DNA of 14,082 nucleotides from Terrimesophilobacter sp044508495 (lineage in GTDB: Bacteria > Actinomycetota > Actinomycetes > Actinomycetales > Microbacteriaceae): assembly GCA_044508495.1 (NCBI GenBank), contig JBIQHP010000059.1:1-14082 (forward strand), written 5' to 3'. Positions within the stretch are counted from its first letter, which is position 1; the number at the start of each line of letters is the position of its first letter. Shown in pieces: positions 6,147 through 12,842 of this stretch. The notes under the pieces are model-generated. The model did not search any database. It was given only the letters and a program-made list of their open reading frames with translations, and had not been told where the DNA came from. A program made the translations under genes and the position numbers.

Positions 6147-7355
6147 GTGCCGAATCCCGTCGCGAAGCCGCGACTATCCCGCGAGACGATCGTGCTCGGG
6201 ATCATCGCCTTCTTCGTCATGGTCGGCTTCGGGGTCGTCATCCCGATCCTCCCGGTCTTCGTGCGCACCTTCGGCGTCGGCTACACCGAGGTCGGCGCTG
6301 TGGTATCCGCCTTCGCCCTCGTGCGACTCGTCGCGAGTCCCTTCGTCGGCAAGCTCATCGACTGGGGAGGCGAGCGCACGATCCTCGCCATCGGGATCGG
6401 CATCGTCGCGGTGTCGAGCGCGTTGGTGGGACTCGCCCAGAGCTACCCCGAAGTGCTGCTCCTGCGCGGGGCGGGCGGTGTGGGCTCGGCGATGTTCTCG
6501 ATCTCGGCGATGTCGCTCCTGCTCGGAACGACCGCCCCGTCGATGCGCGGACGCGCGGTCGGCTTCTTCCAGGGCGGATTCCTCATCGGGGGCATGGCCG
6601 GCCCGGCGATCGGCGGCCTGCTCGCCGTCATCTCGCTTCGCGCGCCGTTCTTCTTCTACGCGGGAACACTCGTGATCGCCGGCGTCGTCGGCCTGCTCTT
6701 CCTCAAGCCCGTCTCGAAGGCGGCGAAGGATGCCGCGCCCGGCGAGGCTGCGCCCATCCCGCTTCGCGTCGTGCTCGCCGACCGGCGCTTCCGCGCGGCC
6801 TGCCTCGCCAACTTCGCGACCGGCTGGGCGAGTTTCGGCGTGCGCAGCGCCCTCGTGCCCATCCTCGTGGTCGAGCTCCTGCACAAGGAGGAGCTCTGGA
6901 CCGGCATCGCCTTCGCGATCGCCGCGGTCGCGCAGACGCTCGCCCTCGCCCCGGCGGGGAAGTTCGTCGACACGGTCGGCCGCAAGCCCGCGATCGTCGG
7001 TTCCTACGCCGTCGGAGCGGTCGTCATGCTCGCCATCCCGTTCGCCGGCGACATCTGGCTCCTCATCGTGCTGCTGTGCCTCTTCGGGATCGCCGCCGCC
7101 TTCATGGGGACCGCGCCCGCGGCATCCGTCGGCGACGCCGCCGGCGCGAAGAGCGGCCAGCCGGTCGCGGTCTTCTCCGCCATCTCCGATCTCGGCGCGA
7201 TCATCGGGCCGCTCGCGGCCGGTGCGCTCCTGGATGCCGTGTCCTACCCGGCGGCGTTCGGCTCTGCCGTGCTGCTGCTCGCCGTCGCCTCGCTCTATGC
7301 GCTCAGGATGCCGCGGCAGGCCGTATCCCCGAAGACGGCGGCGGTGGCAGGATGA
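6147..7355 (+). CDS. Major facilitator superfamily transporter (DHA1-like efflux)
   Basis: The 402-residue protein has about twelve membrane helices in two halves. Motif A-like loops occur between helices 2-3 (GKLIDWGGERTIL, about 69-81) and in the second half (GKFVDTVGRKPAI, about 271-283). A motif C-like antiporter signature, GGFLIGGMAGPAIGG, lies in helix 5 (about 144-158). These point to a proton-driven exporter of small molecules or drugs. A charged loop at about 190-207 separates the halves. The GTG start at 6147 follows TAGCCT by six bases, so the mRNA is probably leaderless. Its TGA lies four bases before the ATG of the dienelactone hydrolase gene, so the two are probably co-transcribed. 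The substrate is unknown. Confidence 0.88.
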   Translation: MPNPVAKPRLSRETIVLGIIAFFVMVGFGVVIPILPVFVRTFGVGYTEVGAVVSAFALVRLVASPFVGKLIDWGGERTILAIGIGIVAVSSALVGLAQSYPEVLLLRGAGGVGSAMFSISAMSLLLGTTAPSMRGRAVGFFQGGFLIGGMAGPAIGGLLAVISLRAPFFFYAGTLVIAGVVGLLFLKPVSKAAKDAAPGEAAPIPLRVVLADRRFRAACLANFATGWASFGVRSALVPILVVELLHKEELWTGIAFAIAAVAQTLALAPAGKFVDTVGRKPAIVGSYAVGAVVMLAIPFAGDIWLLIVLLCLFGIAAAFMGTAPAASVGDAAGAKSGQPVAVFSAISDLGAIIGPLAAGALLDAVSYPAAFGSAVLLLAVASLYALRMPRQAVSPKTAAVAG

Positions 7356-7359
7356 GTCC

Positions 7360-8094
7360 ATGCCGATGATCGAGGTCCCCGGGTCGGAGCTCACCGCCTA
7401 CCGTGCCGACCCTCCTGGGGAACCGAAGGGCGCCCTCATCGTCATCCACGAGATCTGGGGGCTCGTCGACCACATCCGGGACGTCGCCGACCGGTTCGCC
7501 GCAGAAGGCTACCTCGTTCTCGCCCCCGACATCCTGAGCGGCGCCGGGGTCACGCCGTCGGTCGGTCAGGAGCTCCACGACCTCGCCATGAATCCCGACG
7601 AGGCCGTGCGCACCGCGGCACAGCCGCTCCTGCGCGAGAAGCTCACCGCCTCGCGCGAGCCGGAGTACGGGGCGTGGGCGGTCGGCCAGCTGCGCAAGGT
7701 CGTCGACCATCTCGAGGCGCAGCCCGGGGTCGACGGCCGGATCGCCGTCACCGGGTTCTGCTTCGGCGGGAGCTACAGCTTCGCCCTCGCCGCGGCGGAG
7801 CCGCGCATCCGGGCAGCGGCGCCGTTCTACGGTGCGCCGCCGGAGTCCGCCGACATCGCCTCGATCGCCTGCCCGGTGCACGCCTTCTACGGCGGTCTCG
7901 ACGAGCGGCTCATGGAGTCGCTCCCCGCGGTGTCCACGGCGATGGCGGATGCCGGGGTCGACTTCGAGACGACCGTCTATCAGGGCGCGCGCCACGCCTT
8001 CTTCAACGACACCAACACGACGACCTACGACCCGGATGCCGCTTCCGACGCCTGGTCCCGGGTCCTCGCCTTCCTGGAGAGCCGCCTCGCCTAA
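7360..8094 (+). CDS. Dienelactone hydrolase family protein
   Basis: This is a 244-residue cytoplasmic alpha/beta hydrolase of the dienelactone hydrolase family, which opens dienelactones in aromatic ring degradation but includes many esterases of unknown substrate. The catalytic triad is Cys134 in GFCFGGSYS, Asp181 in YGGLDERL and His212 in GARHAFFND. Glu31 in VIHEIWGL matches the glutamate that activates the cysteine in the family. The C-terminal FFNDTNTTTYDPDAASDAW is typical. The ATG at 7360 has AGGA seven bases upstream, within the end of the MFS gene, four bases after whose stop it begins. CAGGAT six bases before the ATG also resembles the local leaderless pattern, but co-translation is simpler. 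Its TAA overlaps the stop of the convergent protease gene (CTAA). Confidence 0.92.
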   Translation: MPMIEVPGSELTAYRADPPGEPKGALIVIHEIWGLVDHIRDVADRFAAEGYLVLAPDILSGAGVTPSVGQELHDLAMNPDEAVRTAAQPLLREKLTASREPEYGAWAVGQLRKVVDHLEAQPGVDGRIAVTGFCFGGSYSFALAAAEPRIRAAAPFYGAPPESADIASIACPVHAFYGGLDERLMESLPAVSTAMADAGVDFETTVYQGARHAFFNDTNTTTYDPDAASDAWSRVLAFLESRLA

Positions 8095-9284
8095 CGGCGG
8101 ATGCACGGCCCGGACGAGACCGGAGCGGAGAAGGAGGCCGCCTGGTCGGCCACGGGCCGCAGCTCGCGCATCGTGAGCGCGTAGCCGACCCCGGCCGTGT
8201 TGGCGGACTTCGCGAAGATCACGCCCGCGGCGAGCCCCTCGACGCTCAGGAGCGGGCCGCCCGAGTTGCCCTCCTGGACGTCGGCGGCGAGCTGGTAGAC
8301 CTCGAGCGTGCTCGAGCCGGCGCCGTAGATGTCGTTGACCCGCACCGTCGTCACGCGGTCGACGCGCGCCGGACCGGACTGGAACGGCCCGCCGAGCGGG
8401 TAGCCGTCGAAGACCGCGTCGCTGCCCTCGGCGAGCGTCGGGCTGAGCGGGATGGGATCGGCGCCGAGGCCGTCGACGGCGATGACCGCGAGGTCCGACT
8501 CGGGGTCGAAGTACACGATGCGCCCCGGTGCGGCGCCGACCCCGGGGACCTCGACCACCGGTTCGCTCACCCCGGCGACGACGTGGGCGTTGGTGACGAC
8601 CCGGTTCGCGGCGATGACGAATCCGCTGCCGGACTGGTTCTGTCCGCACTGGTAGGCGCTGCCGGTGACCTTGACGACCGATTGCGCGGCCGCCGCGAGC
8701 GAGGAGGTGCCGGTGTCGACATCCGGAGCCGAGGCCGGGGGAGTCTCGACGGGGCCGCCCGCCGCCGAGATGATGCGCGGGATGCCCTGTTGCACCACGA
8801 TCGAGCGAAGCTGGGCGAGGCCGGTCTTGACCGGGCCGGGCGTGAGGGTGTCGATCGTCCGCAGCACGGTCGAGCCGGCGATGGCCTGCGTGAGCACGGG
8901 TACGCCGAAGGAGCCGACGCTGAACGCGACGATCGAGGCGATGAGGGCGGTGACCACGGCGTTCATGACGGCGCCGCCGAGGCGATCCACCATGCTCAGC
9001 TTCGACTTCTCGACGCGGCGTCCGAGCACACGCCCGATCCAGGCGCCCAGCGCCTGCCCGGCCGCGACGAGGGCGACGACGGCGACGATGACGAGCAGCA
9101 GCCTCCATATCGGGAACGCCACCCAGGAGCCGATGAGCGGCACGGCGAAGAATGCGGCGATGCCGCCGGCGACGATGCCGGCGAGTCCGAAGGCGCTGCG
9201 CACGAAGCCGACCACCCAGCCGTAGCTGAAGTAGGCGAGGATGAGCAGGATCAGGAGCGCGTCCAGGATTCCCGATACCGACAT
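8091..9284 (-). CDS. marP: MarP-like membrane serine protease (CvpA domain plus trypsin-like domain)
   Basis: The 397-residue protein has four membrane helices of a CvpA/colicin V-type domain (about residues 7-26, 30-52, 60-84 and 105-127), a linker, and an extracytoplasmic chymotrypsin-fold protease domain (about 195-397). The triad is His234 in TNAHVV, Asp264 in ESDLAVI and Ser341 in GNSGGPLL. Cys213 and Cys394 sit where the stabilising disulfide of mycobacterial MarP is found. MarP protects against acid and oxidative stress by processing cell-wall hydrolases; here that is inferred from architecture. The ATG at 9284 is preferred over a GTG at 9302 because AAGGGG lies about six bases before it and the CvpA helix follows at once. 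A TAGTCT hexamer (9335-9330) is a candidate -10, giving a leader of about 40 bases. The gene is divergent from the aldo/keto reductase gene. Confidence 0.92.
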   Translation of the reverse strand: MSVSGILDALLILLILAYFSYGWVVGFVRSAFGLAGIVAGGIAAFFAVPLIGSWVAFPIWRLLLVIVAVVALVAAGQALGAWIGRVLGRRVEKSKLSMVDRLGGAVMNAVVTALIASIVAFSVGSFGVPVLTQAIAGSTVLRTIDTLTPGPVKTGLAQLRSIVVQQGIPRIISAAGGPVETPPASAPDVDTGTSSLAAAAQSVVKVTGSAYQCGQNQSGSGFVIAANRVVTNAHVVAGVSEPVVEVPGVGAAPGRIVYFDPESDLAVIAVDGLGADPIPLSPTLAEGSDAVFDGYPLGGPFQSGPARVDRVTTVRVNDIYGAGSSTLEVYQLAADVQEGNSGGPLLSVEGLAAGVIFAKSANTAGVGYALTMRELRPVADQAASFSAPVSSGPCIRR

Positions 9285-9329
9285 CCGCGCCCCTTCTTTC
9301 ACACTTCTTGGCTCAGACCATGCTCGCAG

Positions 9330-9358
9330 AGACTACCGTCCCCCGCTTGCGTCAGACT
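9330..9358. promoter_or_regulatory. Divergent promoter region between the protease and AKR genes
   Basis: The 80 bp between the starts hold TAGTCT on the minus strand (9335-9330) as a -10 candidate for the protease gene and, on the plus strand, CAGACT (9353-9358), which ends six bases before the AKR ATG at 9365. The GAGGG immediately before that ATG is only one base away, too close to be an effective ribosome binding site, which favours a leaderless AKR mRNA. An alternative -10, TACCGT (9334-9339), overlaps the protease hexamer. Confidence 0.45.
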
Positions 9359-9364
9359 GAGGGC

Positions 9365-10195
9365 ATGACGATTCCCACGGTGACGCTCCACGACGGCAAC
9401 ACGCTTCCGGCCATCGGGTTCGGCACCTACCAGCTCAACGGCGACGAGGGCACGGATGCCGTGCTCACCGCGATCGAGGCCGGATACCGCCTGCTCGACA
9501 CGGCCCTCAACTACGAGAACGAGGCCGAGGTGGGGGAGGCGGTGCGTCGCTCGGGGCTCCCGCGTGAGGAGTTCCGGATCACGACGAAGCTTCCCGGCCG
9601 GTTCCACGGCTACGAGGAGACGCTCGCCGGCTTCGAGGAGTCGCGTGCGAACCTGGGTCTCGACTACGTCGACCTGTTCCTCATCCACTGGCCGCTGCCG
9701 CGGGTCGGCAGGTACGTCGACACCTGGAGGGCCATGATCCGCCTCCGGGACGAGGGCCTCGTGCGCTCGATCGGGGTGAGCAACTTCACCCAGGAGCACC
9801 TGACTTCCATCATCCAGGAGTCCGGCGTCGTTCCGGCCGTCAACCAGATCGAGCTGCATCCGCACTTCCCGCAGTCGGCGATGCGCGCCTTCCATGCCGA
9901 GCACGGCATCCGGACCGAGAGCTGGACGCCGCTCGCGCGCCAGCGCTCGGTGCTCGGCAACCCCGTCGTCACCGCCGTCGCGGATGCGCACAATGTGACG
10001 CCGGCGCAGGCCGTGCTGCGCTGGCACGTGCAGCTCGGCTCGATCCCGCTCCCCAAGTCGGCGCACGCCACCCGGCAGCAGGAGAACCTCGACGTGTTCG
10101 GCTTCGAGCTCGATGAGGCCGAGGTCGCCGCGATCGCCTCCCTCGAGTCCGGTCGGCTCTGGGGCGGCGACCCCGACACGAACGAGGAGTTCTAG
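9365..10195 (+). CDS. Aldo/keto reductase
   Basis: The 276-residue product is a single-domain TIM-barrel NADPH-dependent reductase of the AKR superfamily (diketogluconate reductase-like group). The catalytic tetrad is complete: Asp45 and Tyr50 in LLDTALNYENE, Lys75 in TTKLPGR and His108 in LFLIHWPLP. Other family marks are GFGTYQLNG (18-26), RSIGVSNFTQEHL and NQIELHPHFPQ. The C-terminal IPLPKSAHATRQQENL segment holds the cofactor 2'-phosphate-binding region. It is cytoplasmic, with no signal peptide. The physiological substrate is not predictable; this group reduces aldehydes, methylglyoxal and keto-sugars. The ATG at 9365 is preferred over an upstream in-frame extension from 9308 because MTIPTVTLHDG is the normal N-terminus and CAGACT lies six bases before it. 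Confidence 0.95.
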   Translation: MTIPTVTLHDGNTLPAIGFGTYQLNGDEGTDAVLTAIEAGYRLLDTALNYENEAEVGEAVRRSGLPREEFRITTKLPGRFHGYEETLAGFEESRANLGLDYVDLFLIHWPLPRVGRYVDTWRAMIRLRDEGLVRSIGVSNFTQEHLTSIIQESGVVPAVNQIELHPHFPQSAMRAFHAEHGIRTESWTPLARQRSVLGNPVVTAVADAHNVTPAQAVLRWHVQLGSIPLPKSAHATRQQENLDVFGFELDEAEVAAIASLESGRLWGGDPDTNEEF

Positions 10196-10214
10196 CCCCG
10201 TCTCCGGGCACTCC

Positions 10215-10523
10215 TCAGTCGAGCGCCGTGTAGTCGAGCGCCGCGTAATCGAGCTCCTGGAACTCGGCCACCTCCGGAACCCATCGGTCGGCGACGAAGG
10301 CCCTATGCACCGGATGCTCGTCGTAGGCCCGGTAGGCCTCCTCGTCGGCGAACTCCATCGAGAAGCCGAATCGGTAAGGGCTCTTGGCGCTCACCTGCCG
10401 CAGTTGCTCGAAGCGCTCGACCCCCGGAATCCCCGCGAGGACGCGGGCATCGGCGAGGAAGGCGAGCTCGGCATCCGAGCCCTCGGCGTGGTGGAGGCGG
10501 AACGCGACGGTGTGACGGATCAT
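10215..10523 (-). CDS. Dabb (stress-responsive A/B barrel) domain protein
   Basis: This 102-residue protein is a single Dabb-type dimeric ferredoxin-like barrel: MIRHTVAFRL strand, helix around SDAELAFLADARVLAGIPGV, strand RFGFSMEFADEEAYRAYDEHP, and the conserved HPVHRAFV (70-77). Such proteins bind small hydrophobic molecules or have cyclase or dehydratase roles in a few pathways; no specific role can be assigned here. The last twelve residues are a short tandem repeat (LDYAA, LDYTA, LD) beyond the domain. The ATG at 10523 has no Shine-Dalgarno sequence but has TAGCCT six bases upstream, so it is probably leaderless. It lies 42 bp downstream of the membrane protein gene on the same strand and 19 bp from the convergent AKR gene. 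Confidence 0.85.
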   Translation of the reverse strand: MIRHTVAFRLHHAEGSDAELAFLADARVLAGIPGVERFEQLRQVSAKSPYRFGFSMEFADEEAYRAYDEHPVHRAFVADRWVPEVAEFQELDYAALDYTALD

Positions 10524-10529
10524 CCGCTC

Positions 10530-10535
10530 AGGCTA
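10530..10535 (-). promoter_or_regulatory. -10 hexamer of the leaderless Dabb gene
   Basis: On the minus strand TAGCCT is followed by six bases and the ATG at 10523. It shares TAGCCTGAG with the MFS promoter. It suggests that the Dabb gene has its own promoter even though the membrane protein gene lies just upstream. Confidence 0.5.
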
Positions 10536-10565
10536 TCCCGGGCACCGTCGCGCCGAGGTCGTCAG

Positions 10566-10907
10566 CTACCCGAGTCCCGGGATCGTCAGCCAGCCGGCGG
10601 CGATGAGCACGACGACCGAGTTCAGGATGAGCGCGATGACCGTGACGGCCGAGACGCCCTTGGCGCCGGCGCCGCGAATCAGCAGGATGAGGATGAGCAC
10701 GACCTCGAGCAGCACCGCGAAGAGGAAGGTTCCGAGCGGCGCCGGGAACGCGAAGAAGATCGACAGGAGCATGAGCGCCGCGAACAGCAGCTCCGCGATC
10801 GCGAGGATCGAGTTGCTGCGGCGTCCGCGCAGCCTGCTGATGCCGTCGACGAGCGCGAGCGCCGCCGCGAGGATGGTGACGATGAGGAGCCAGGAGATCG
10901 TGATCAT
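10566..10907 (-). CDS. Small four-helix membrane protein of unknown function
   Basis: The 113-residue protein is almost entirely hydrophobic, with likely helices at about 3-21, 34-54, 58-78 and 84-108. A basic loop, SRLRGRRSN (24-32), probably faces the cytoplasm by the positive-inside rule. I recognise no family. The ATG at 10907 has a good GGAAGG ribosome binding site seven bases upstream. TATCCT (10967-10962, minus strand) is a possible -10, which would give a leader of about 50 bases containing a small GCGG/CCGC hairpin (10937-10950). It is divergent from the short quinone-oxidoreductase relative. An in-frame extension to 11597 is an artefact covering the opposite-strand gene. Confidence 0.8.
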   Translation of the reverse strand: MITISWLLIVTILAAALALVDGISRLRGRRSNSILAIAELLFAALMLLSIFFAFPAPLGTFLFAVLLEVVLILILLIRGAGAKGVSAVTVIALILNSVVVLIAAGWLTIPGLG

Positions 10908-10989
10908 GTCCGTACCTTCCGCAAGCATTGATGGCAGCGGCGAAAACCGCAGTCCAGGCTCAGGATAGCCCTGCCGACGCGCTTGCGGT

Positions 10990-11008
10990 GGAATATTCCG
11001 CTGCGGAA
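10990..11008. promoter_or_regulatory. Overlapping palindromes in a divergent promoter region
   Basis: GGAATATTCC (10990-10999) is a perfect 10-bp palindrome, and TTCCGC-T-GCGGAA (10996-11008) is a second perfect inverted repeat sharing its right half. Together they give three GGAA half-sites in alternating orientation, 17 bp before the ATG at 11025. This is a plausible operator for the divergent pair of genes; the 117-bp gap between their starts shows no other strong motif. Confidence 0.4.
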
Positions 11009-11024
11009 CGAGGTTGCCCTGGGT

Positions 11025-11582
11025 ATGAGCACCACTGCAGTCCGACGCCCCGCCGCAGGGCAGGTGCGCGTCGAGATCGCCGCGACCGGCACGATGGTCG
11101 CGGCCACGATCGCGGATGTCGGGAGCCCCGCCGACGGTTTCGTGCGCGGCGACCGCGTCGCCTATCCGCTCTCCCTGGGGCTCGAGCCGATCGTGCGCGT
11201 CGACACCCTCGTGGGGATTCCGCGCAACGTCACCGACCGGCAGGCGGCCGATCTGCTCGCGCCCGGGCTCCTCGCCCGCGCCATGATCACGCAGGTGCGG
11301 CCGTTCGCGCGCGGTCAGCGCGTCGCCGTGCCGTTGCGCAACTCGCTGCTGCGCCAGGTCGTCTCGGCGTGGGTCGGGGCTTCCGGCGGCATCCTCGTCG
11401 ACGACGCCCTCGAAGCGGATGTCGTCTACGACGAGGAGGCGCGTCGCCTCGCCGCCGTCGTGGCCTCGCACCGGCAGGGCCGCCTGCAGCAGGCCGCGAC
11501 CGAGGTGTTCCAGGCGATCCGCGCCGGGGTCTTCGACGAGGTCCGCATCGCCCATCGCGAGCCGGAGCGGGTCGCCGCCTAG
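11025..11582 (+). CDS. Shortened quinone oxidoreductase (MDR)-like protein without an intact Rossmann motif
   Basis: This 185-residue protein reads like a condensed medium-chain dehydrogenase/reductase. AAGQVRVEIAATG (10-22) matches the first barrel strand, and FVRGDRVAYPLSLG (39-52) the GDRVA segment. IPRNVTDRQAADLLAPGLLARAMITQVRPFARGQRVAV (65-102) matches the helix and strand leading to the cofactor domain. The C-terminus (LQQAATEVFQAIRAGVFDEVRI) resembles the last helix-strand unit. Family members have about 320 residues with a glycine-rich cofactor loop; here PLRNSL follows VAV and no GxGxxG is seen. ATG 11025 is chosen, with GGAACGAGG upstream (spacing 11). The frame is open and in good codon use, so this looks like a functional protein and not a pseudogene. 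Role unknown; the relationship is inferred by eye. Confidence 0.6.
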   Translation: MSTTAVRRPAAGQVRVEIAATGTMVAATIADVGSPADGFVRGDRVAYPLSLGLEPIVRVDTLVGIPRNVTDRQAADLLAPGLLARAMITQVRPFARGQRVAVPLRNSLLRQVVSAWVGASGGILVDDALEADVVYDEEARRLAAVVASHRQGRLQQAATEVFQAIRAGVFDEVRIAHREPERVAA

Positions 11583-11634
11583 CCTCAGCGCGCGCATCCT
11601 CCGCCGAGCTCGGAAGCGGGACGCGCCGGGCCGG

Positions 11635-12801
11635 CTATGCCTTACGGATGTTCGCGACGAGCGAGCCGAGCCGCTCGGTGGGCTCGAGGCCGAGCACGTC
11701 GAGCAGGAGATCGCTGTAGCGCTCGAAGACGCGGAGCGCCTCGGACTGGTTCCCTCCGGCGAGATGGATGCGCATGAGGATGCCGTGCGCGTCCTCCCGC
11801 AGCGGGTCCCCCCGCATGGCGGCCCGGGCGGCGAGCATCCCCTCGGGACGCCGGCCGGCGTCCAGGAGCCGCTCCGCCTGGGCGCACAGGGCGCTCAGCC
11901 GGAGGTCGCGCCAGTCCTCGGCCTCCGAGACGACCCAGTCGTCGTACCAATCGGGGAGGAGGTCGCCCGAGAGCAGGGCGACTGCGTCGGGGCTCAGGTC
12001 GGCATCCGTGGGGGTCGAGTTCGGTTGGACGAGCCGGTGGGCGAGAGCCTGCCCAGCCCTCAGGTCGACGGCGACGGTCTCGACGAGGCTCAGGCCGGCA
12101 GACGCGGAGAGCACCGCCTCCCTCGTGGGGGTGTCGAGTCTGGACAGCGCGGAGCGGAGGCTCAGGCCCGCGCGCTCCTCGGAGACCTCGGGCCACATGG
12201 TGCCCGCCATCGCGATACGGGCGACGGCACGGTTGTGCAGCGCGAGGAAGACGAGCAGGCGCTGGGAGCCGACGGGGAGCCCTTCGACGGGGCGGCCGCC
12301 GATGCGGACAGCGAACGCTCCGAGGAGCGAGATCTCGATGAGAAGCGGCGAAGGAGGGGCCTCCGTCTCCTCGAGGTGGGAGGCGACGAGCTGTGCGATG
12401 AGGGGGATGGCGCGCTCGACCGCGATCGGGGGGCCTTGCGGCGAGGTCCAGCCCTCACCCCAGGTGGTCAGCGCGATGACGACCGGTTCGAGGTCGCGGC
12501 CCTGCTCCGTGAGAACGTAGTCAGCCTGATTCGGATGCCGCGGGTCGTAGGAGAGCTCCATGAGGCCCGCTCCCACGAAGCCGTCGAGTCGCGCGGCGAG
12601 GATGTCCTCCTCCGCCCCGGTATGACGCAGGAAGTCGGCGAAACGGGTCGTTCCGCGAAACAGCGCGTCGCGCATGACGAGAAGGCTCCATCGCTCGCCG
12701 ACCGCCTCGAGGGCGCGCGAAGGGCTGAAAGCCTGACCCGTCGGTGAACCGTCCGGCCGAGGGCCGTGGCGTGCGGAAGAGGCTTGCATCATCGGAATCA
12801 C
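11635..12801 (-). CDS. HxlR-type domain fused to a SARP-like winged helix and BTAD domain
   Basis: This 388-residue predicted transcription regulator combines two families. Residues about 25-118 form an HxlR/MarR-type winged helix (RALEAVGERWSLLVMRDALF, ILAARLDGFVGAGLMEL, YVLTEQGRDLEPVVIALTTWGEGW). After an acidic/Pro linker, about 155-257 form an OmpR/SARP-like winged helix (LLGAFAVRIGGRPVE, GSQRLLVFLALHNRAV, AGTMWPEVSEERAGLSLRSALSRL). About 278-386 form a BTAD helical-repeat domain (LLPDWYDDWV, AERLLDAGRRPEGMLAARAAMRGDPLREDAHGILMRIHLAGG). GTG 12801 is chosen because AGGA lies five bases upstream, while a TTG at 12822 falls inside the predicted -10 box TAGGCT. HxlR proteins often sense electrophiles or redox state; SARP/BTAD proteins activate genes. 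The target is unknown, but a 12-bp inverted repeat spans its own start. Confidence 0.85.
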   Translation of the reverse strand: MIPMMQASSARHGPRPDGSPTGQAFSPSRALEAVGERWSLLVMRDALFRGTTRFADFLRHTGAEEDILAARLDGFVGAGLMELSYDPRHPNQADYVLTEQGRDLEPVVIALTTWGEGWTSPQGPPIAVERAIPLIAQLVASHLEETEAPPSPLLIEISLLGAFAVRIGGRPVEGLPVGSQRLLVFLALHNRAVARIAMAGTMWPEVSEERAGLSLRSALSRLDTPTREAVLSASAGLSLVETVAVDLRAGQALAHRLVQPNSTPTDADLSPDAVALLSGDLLPDWYDDWVVSEAEDWRDLRLSALCAQAERLLDAGRRPEGMLAARAAMRGDPLREDAHGILMRIHLAGGNQSEALRVFERYSDLLLDVLGLEPTERLGSLVANIRKA

Positions 12802-12826
12802 CGCGTTCCTGACGTGATGCAAGCCT
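12780..12826. promoter_or_regulatory. Perfect 12-bp inverted repeat around the regulator's start
   Basis: AGGCTTGCATCA (12780-12791) and TGATGCAAGCCT (12815-12826) are perfect reverse complements separated by 23 bp. Read on the gene's strand, the upstream arm overlaps the -10 hexamer TAGGCT (12827-12822) and reaches the predicted transcription start near 12815. The other arm lies in codons 4-7 of the regulator. An inner GGAA/TTCC pair (12794-12797, 12806-12809) adds near-symmetry. No T-run follows, so it is not a terminator. Position and symmetry suggest an autoregulatory operator. Confidence 0.65.
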
Positions 12827-12842
12827 AGTCCGCCTTCGACCG

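Noticed and set aside
7303..9108. A 601-codon minus-strand open frame
   Set aside because: It overlaps the hydrolase gene and runs out of frame through the protease gene; its Arg/Gly-rich composition shows no domain.
9308..9364. N-terminal extension of the aldo/keto reductase
   Set aside because: The extension would overlap the divergent promoter region and precede the normal AKR N-terminus at 9365.
7674..9368. A 564-codon plus-strand open frame
   Set aside because: It is antisense to the MarP-like protease, whose triad and helices are clear; composition is typical of a shadow frame.
12802..12822. TTG 12822 as start of the HxlR-SARP regulator
   Set aside because: It falls inside the predicted -10 hexamer, while GTG 12801 has a well-spaced AGGA site.
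12780..12826. Intrinsic terminator at the 12-bp inverted repeat
   Set aside because: The loop is 23 bases, no T-run follows, and one arm lies in the coding sequence at a gene start.
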